Assembly: GCA_964388305.1 (NCBI GenBank)
Contig: CAYMAA010000078.1
Span: 1 to 8,163, forward strand
Reading direction: 5' to 3'
DNA from: JAJQCI01 sp964388305
GTDB taxonomy: Bacteria > Bacillota > Clostridia > Lachnospirales > CAG-274
DNA length: 8,163 bases
Made by a program: the position numbers and the translations under genes. A model generated the notes under the pieces. That model was not told the origin of the DNA and searched no databases. It saw only the letters and a list, made by a program, of their open reading frames with translations. This document shows positions 6,465 through 8,163 of the stretch, one piece after another (within the stretch, counting starts at the first letter, position 1; each line of letters opens with the position of its first letter).

Positions 6465-7658
6465 TTATGAAAACTTAATTATATATACGGGAGGCTTGTC
6501 GGAAAACTGCTGCATCCACGCAATAGCCTCATTTTGATCCGCAACACCTCTAAATGTTAAATTCTTCTTTTCTCCTTTAGCTTCAACTCTTCCGACAACC
6601 TTTGCGCCGTTGCCAAATTCGTAATATACAAATCCCTCAGCATATAAACAATATTTAGCAGGCAAATCATTGGCGGAAACACCAATATCCAAGCCTACGA
6701 TCTCATCATAATAGCCAAAATCCGATGTTATATCACCGCTTTCCTTAACCGCTTTAAGGTCATAGTAGGGCAAAAGTCCCAAATTAAAATCGGGATATTT
6801 TTGATTTACAAACTGAACAACATTGTCCTTTTCGTTTAATTCTCTGTGTTTTACGCTCCAGACTCCGCCGGACTTCATAAGCAAAAGCTCCTTAAACTCT
6901 GTTGGTCTTTCCAAAAAATTGCAAACCGCAACGGCATATTTATCGTCATAGCCAACATATTTAAAGTCAACCTCACCTTGGGAGGCGCAAACCTTTTCCG
7001 CCGCCTCAACTATCTTTTTGTAGGTTGCGCTTTCCCTGTCGGGGGCGTAAACCGTGTTGCCGTGTTCACTTATATATCTTTTAAGCAAAGCCTTAAAATC
7101 ATCGTAAGAAATTATGCCGCCGCTGCTGTCTGCCGAAGAAATGAGGTAACCTCCCTCAACACATACTGCGGTAAATGCTCTTAATTCATCATCATTCAAA
7201 TCAATGTCCAGCTCGCTGCTGTTGGCGGCAACCTCAAAATCCGCAGGTCTAACAAGCAGAATGTATGCGTCCTTAACATTTTCAGCAGGCTCTTTGCCTA
7301 AAATATCCTTTGGCTCCGCCTGAATGCCGCTGTCCGCAAAAGTAAGCAAGCCAAAGGAAGAAATAACACTGCCGTCGGAAATATGCTCTTCGTAATATGC
7401 CTTTAATTTGTTGTTAAGCTCTGCCAAATTTGTGTTAAGCTCTTCATTCATTTCAACAGGCAAATCAGCAATAATTTCCGTACTGCCCTCAGTCGCCGCT
7501 TCCGTAACCGCAGGTAATTCATTGCTGCCTTCCAAAACGGAAACATTTTTGTTTATTTCATCTCCGCCGGAGGATAAAACCATTACAATAATGCCAATAA
7601 AAACAATACATATTACTATTAAGCAAATAAGCTTAATGTTTTCCTTTTTGTTATCCAT
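6465..7658 (-). CDS. single-pass membrane-anchored protein of unknown function
   Basis: A 397-aa protein not assigned to a family. A short lysine-rich N-terminus precedes one hydrophobic segment (about residues 9-29) with no lipobox, then a Thr/Glu/Ala-rich linker (about 42-75) and a large acidic domain to the end. The topology is N-in with the domain outside the cell. The outer part holds four cysteines, in the contexts AVCVE, KVCAS, AVCNF and KYCLY, that could form disulfides. No catalytic motif is recognisable. The start is ATG at 7658 (minus strand) with AGGGG (7672-7668) 9 nt upstream. Its ATG overlaps the stop of the preceding gene by 8 bp (7651-7658), so the two are probably translationally coupled and work together. 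It ends 11 bp before the shared terminator. The gene is clearly real; a role in sensing, envelope maintenance or substrate binding would be speculation. Confidence 0.85.
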   Translation of the reverse strand: MDNKKENIKLICLIVICIVFIGIIVMVLSSGGDEINKNVSVLEGSNELPAVTEAATEGSTEIIADLPVEMNEELNTNLAELNNKLKAYYEEHISDGSVISSFGLLTFADSGIQAEPKDILGKEPAENVKDAYILLVRPADFEVAANSSELDIDLNDDELRAFTAVCVEGGYLISSADSSGGIISYDDFKALLKRYISEHGNTVYAPDRESATYKKIVEAAEKVCASQGEVDFKYVGYDDKYAVAVCNFLERPTEFKELLLMKSGGVWSVKHRELNEKDNVVQFVNQKYPDFNLGLLPYYDLKAVKESGDITSDFGYYDEIVGLDIGVSANDLPAKYCLYAEGFVYYEFGNGAKVVGRVEAKGEKKNLTFRGVADQNEAIAWMQQFSDKPPVYIIKFS

Positions 7659-8055
7659 TGGTGTATTCCCCTTCCTTGTCCTTTACGGTTTCATATACAT
7701 CGTATATTTCTTTTTTAAATATATCCAGTATTTCTATAATCCGTTCAGTGAGCCCGTCAATGTCGTTTACGTCAAAATCCGTTACAAGCTCCCATGTGGG
7801 ATTATATGTATCCTCAACCTCGCAGACTCTCTTTGCCTTTCCGTCAAAGACGCCGGGGTCAAAATAGTCGTAAATAGCATCGAACTCCCAGTCCTTAACC
7901 TCTCTGTCCGTAGAAAGCTTTATAAAAAGCTCATTTTTAACAGAGTACAGGTTTACAATAAACTCCTCGTTTTTGCTTAAACTAAGACTTGCTATTTCCT
8001 TTTCCAAAAAACCTGTCGCAGGATTTTTTTCCATAATAACAATAATTTCTTCCAT
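7651..8055 (-). CDS. small acidic cytoplasmic protein, possibly DUF6762-like
   Basis: A 134-aa protein rich in Asp and Glu, without signal peptide or membrane segment. An N-terminal beta-rich half (MEEIIVIMEKNPATGFLEKE onwards) leads to a W-E-F-D-A-I-Y-D-Y-F-D segment (about residues 55-66), a Y-N-P-T-W motif (about 83-87) and a C-terminal helix rich in Ile, Phe and Lys. From memory, the pattern resembles a small clostridial family, DUF6762, of unknown function; that assignment is tentative. The start is ATG at 8055 behind GGGAGA (8067-8062) at 6 nt. A longer reading from 8112 would begin right at the -10 promoter box and add 19 residues of poor character, so I reject it. It is the first gene of a two-gene minus-strand operon. 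Confidence 0.82.
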   Translation of the reverse strand: MEEIIVIMEKNPATGFLEKEIASLSLSKNEEFIVNLYSVKNELFIKLSTDREVKDWEFDAIYDYFDPGVFDGKAKRVCEVEDTYNPTWELVTDFDVNDIDGLTERIIEILDIFKKEIYDVYETVKDKEGEYTNG

Positions 8056-8117
8056 ATATAATCTCCCTCGGCAAGCTGCCAAAAAATTATTTCCTCTTAT
8101 ACATATACACATAGTTA

Positions 8118-8146
8118 ATTATACTCCCAACTCATCCTTATTGCAA
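8118..8146 (-). promoter_or_regulatory. promoter of the minus-strand operon
   Basis: Read on the minus strand, TTGCAA (8146-8141), a 17-nt spacer and a consensus TATAAT (8123-8118) form a strong sigma-A-type promoter. Transcription should start near 8111, giving a leader of about 55 nt. The leader contains a T-run and a small hairpin, GGCA/TGCC (8080-8070), immediately before the ribosome binding site. The hairpin is short and may have no function. Confidence 0.78.
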
Positions 8147-8163
8147 CCCAAAATTTTTCCAAT

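Noticed and set aside
7408..7980. 190-codon plus-strand frame antisense to both minus-strand genes
   Set aside because: Low-complexity Ser/Ile-rich translation with no ribosome binding site or promoter. The minus-strand genes have both, and are coupled to each other.

Overview
The window looks like chromosomal DNA of a moderately AT-rich, low-GC Gram-positive bacterium, most likely an anaerobic member of the Clostridia (Bacillota). This is inferred from strong purine-rich ribosome binding sites, near-consensus sigma-A-type promoters with 17-nt spacers, a two-HKD cardiolipin synthase with an N-terminal membrane region, and protein families common in gut-type Clostridia. I see no transposase, integrase, CRISPR array or phage gene, and no obvious change in base composition.

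Left end (1-349). Bases of about 19-197 can fold into a branched RNA closed by an end-to-end stem and ending in a run of T. This is probably a small structured RNA, with 6S-like RNA as one unproven candidate. Its 3' strand contains the -35 box of the promoter for the next gene, a tRNA-Pro with anticodon CGG (220-293). A hairpin at 302-331 separates the tRNA from the first protein gene.

Plus-strand block A (350-3662). A secreted DUF4127-family protein is followed after 1 nt by a membrane cardiolipin synthase that starts at TTG. They form a two-gene envelope operon. No separate promoter is evident, so transcription may run on from the tRNA promoter.

Plus-strand block B (3686-6454). A good promoter drives three tightly packed genes: a short HPr-kinase-like P-loop protein, a PqqD-like peptide-binding protein whose start lies inside the kinase gene, and a full-length ABC exporter. 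The set resembles part of a peptide (RiPP) modification and export system: PqqD domains hold peptide leaders, HprK-like kinases phosphorylate some lasso peptides, and the transporter would export the product. No precursor peptide, cyclase, radical SAM enzyme or peptidase is present. This is the most interesting part of the window.

Minus-strand block C (8146-6465). A strong promoter at the right edge drives a 134-aa cytoplasmic acidic protein and, overlapping it by 8 bp, a 397-aa protein with one N-terminal membrane anchor and an extracytoplasmic domain. Both are of unknown function. Blocks B and C converge on one bidirectional terminator at 6414-6454.
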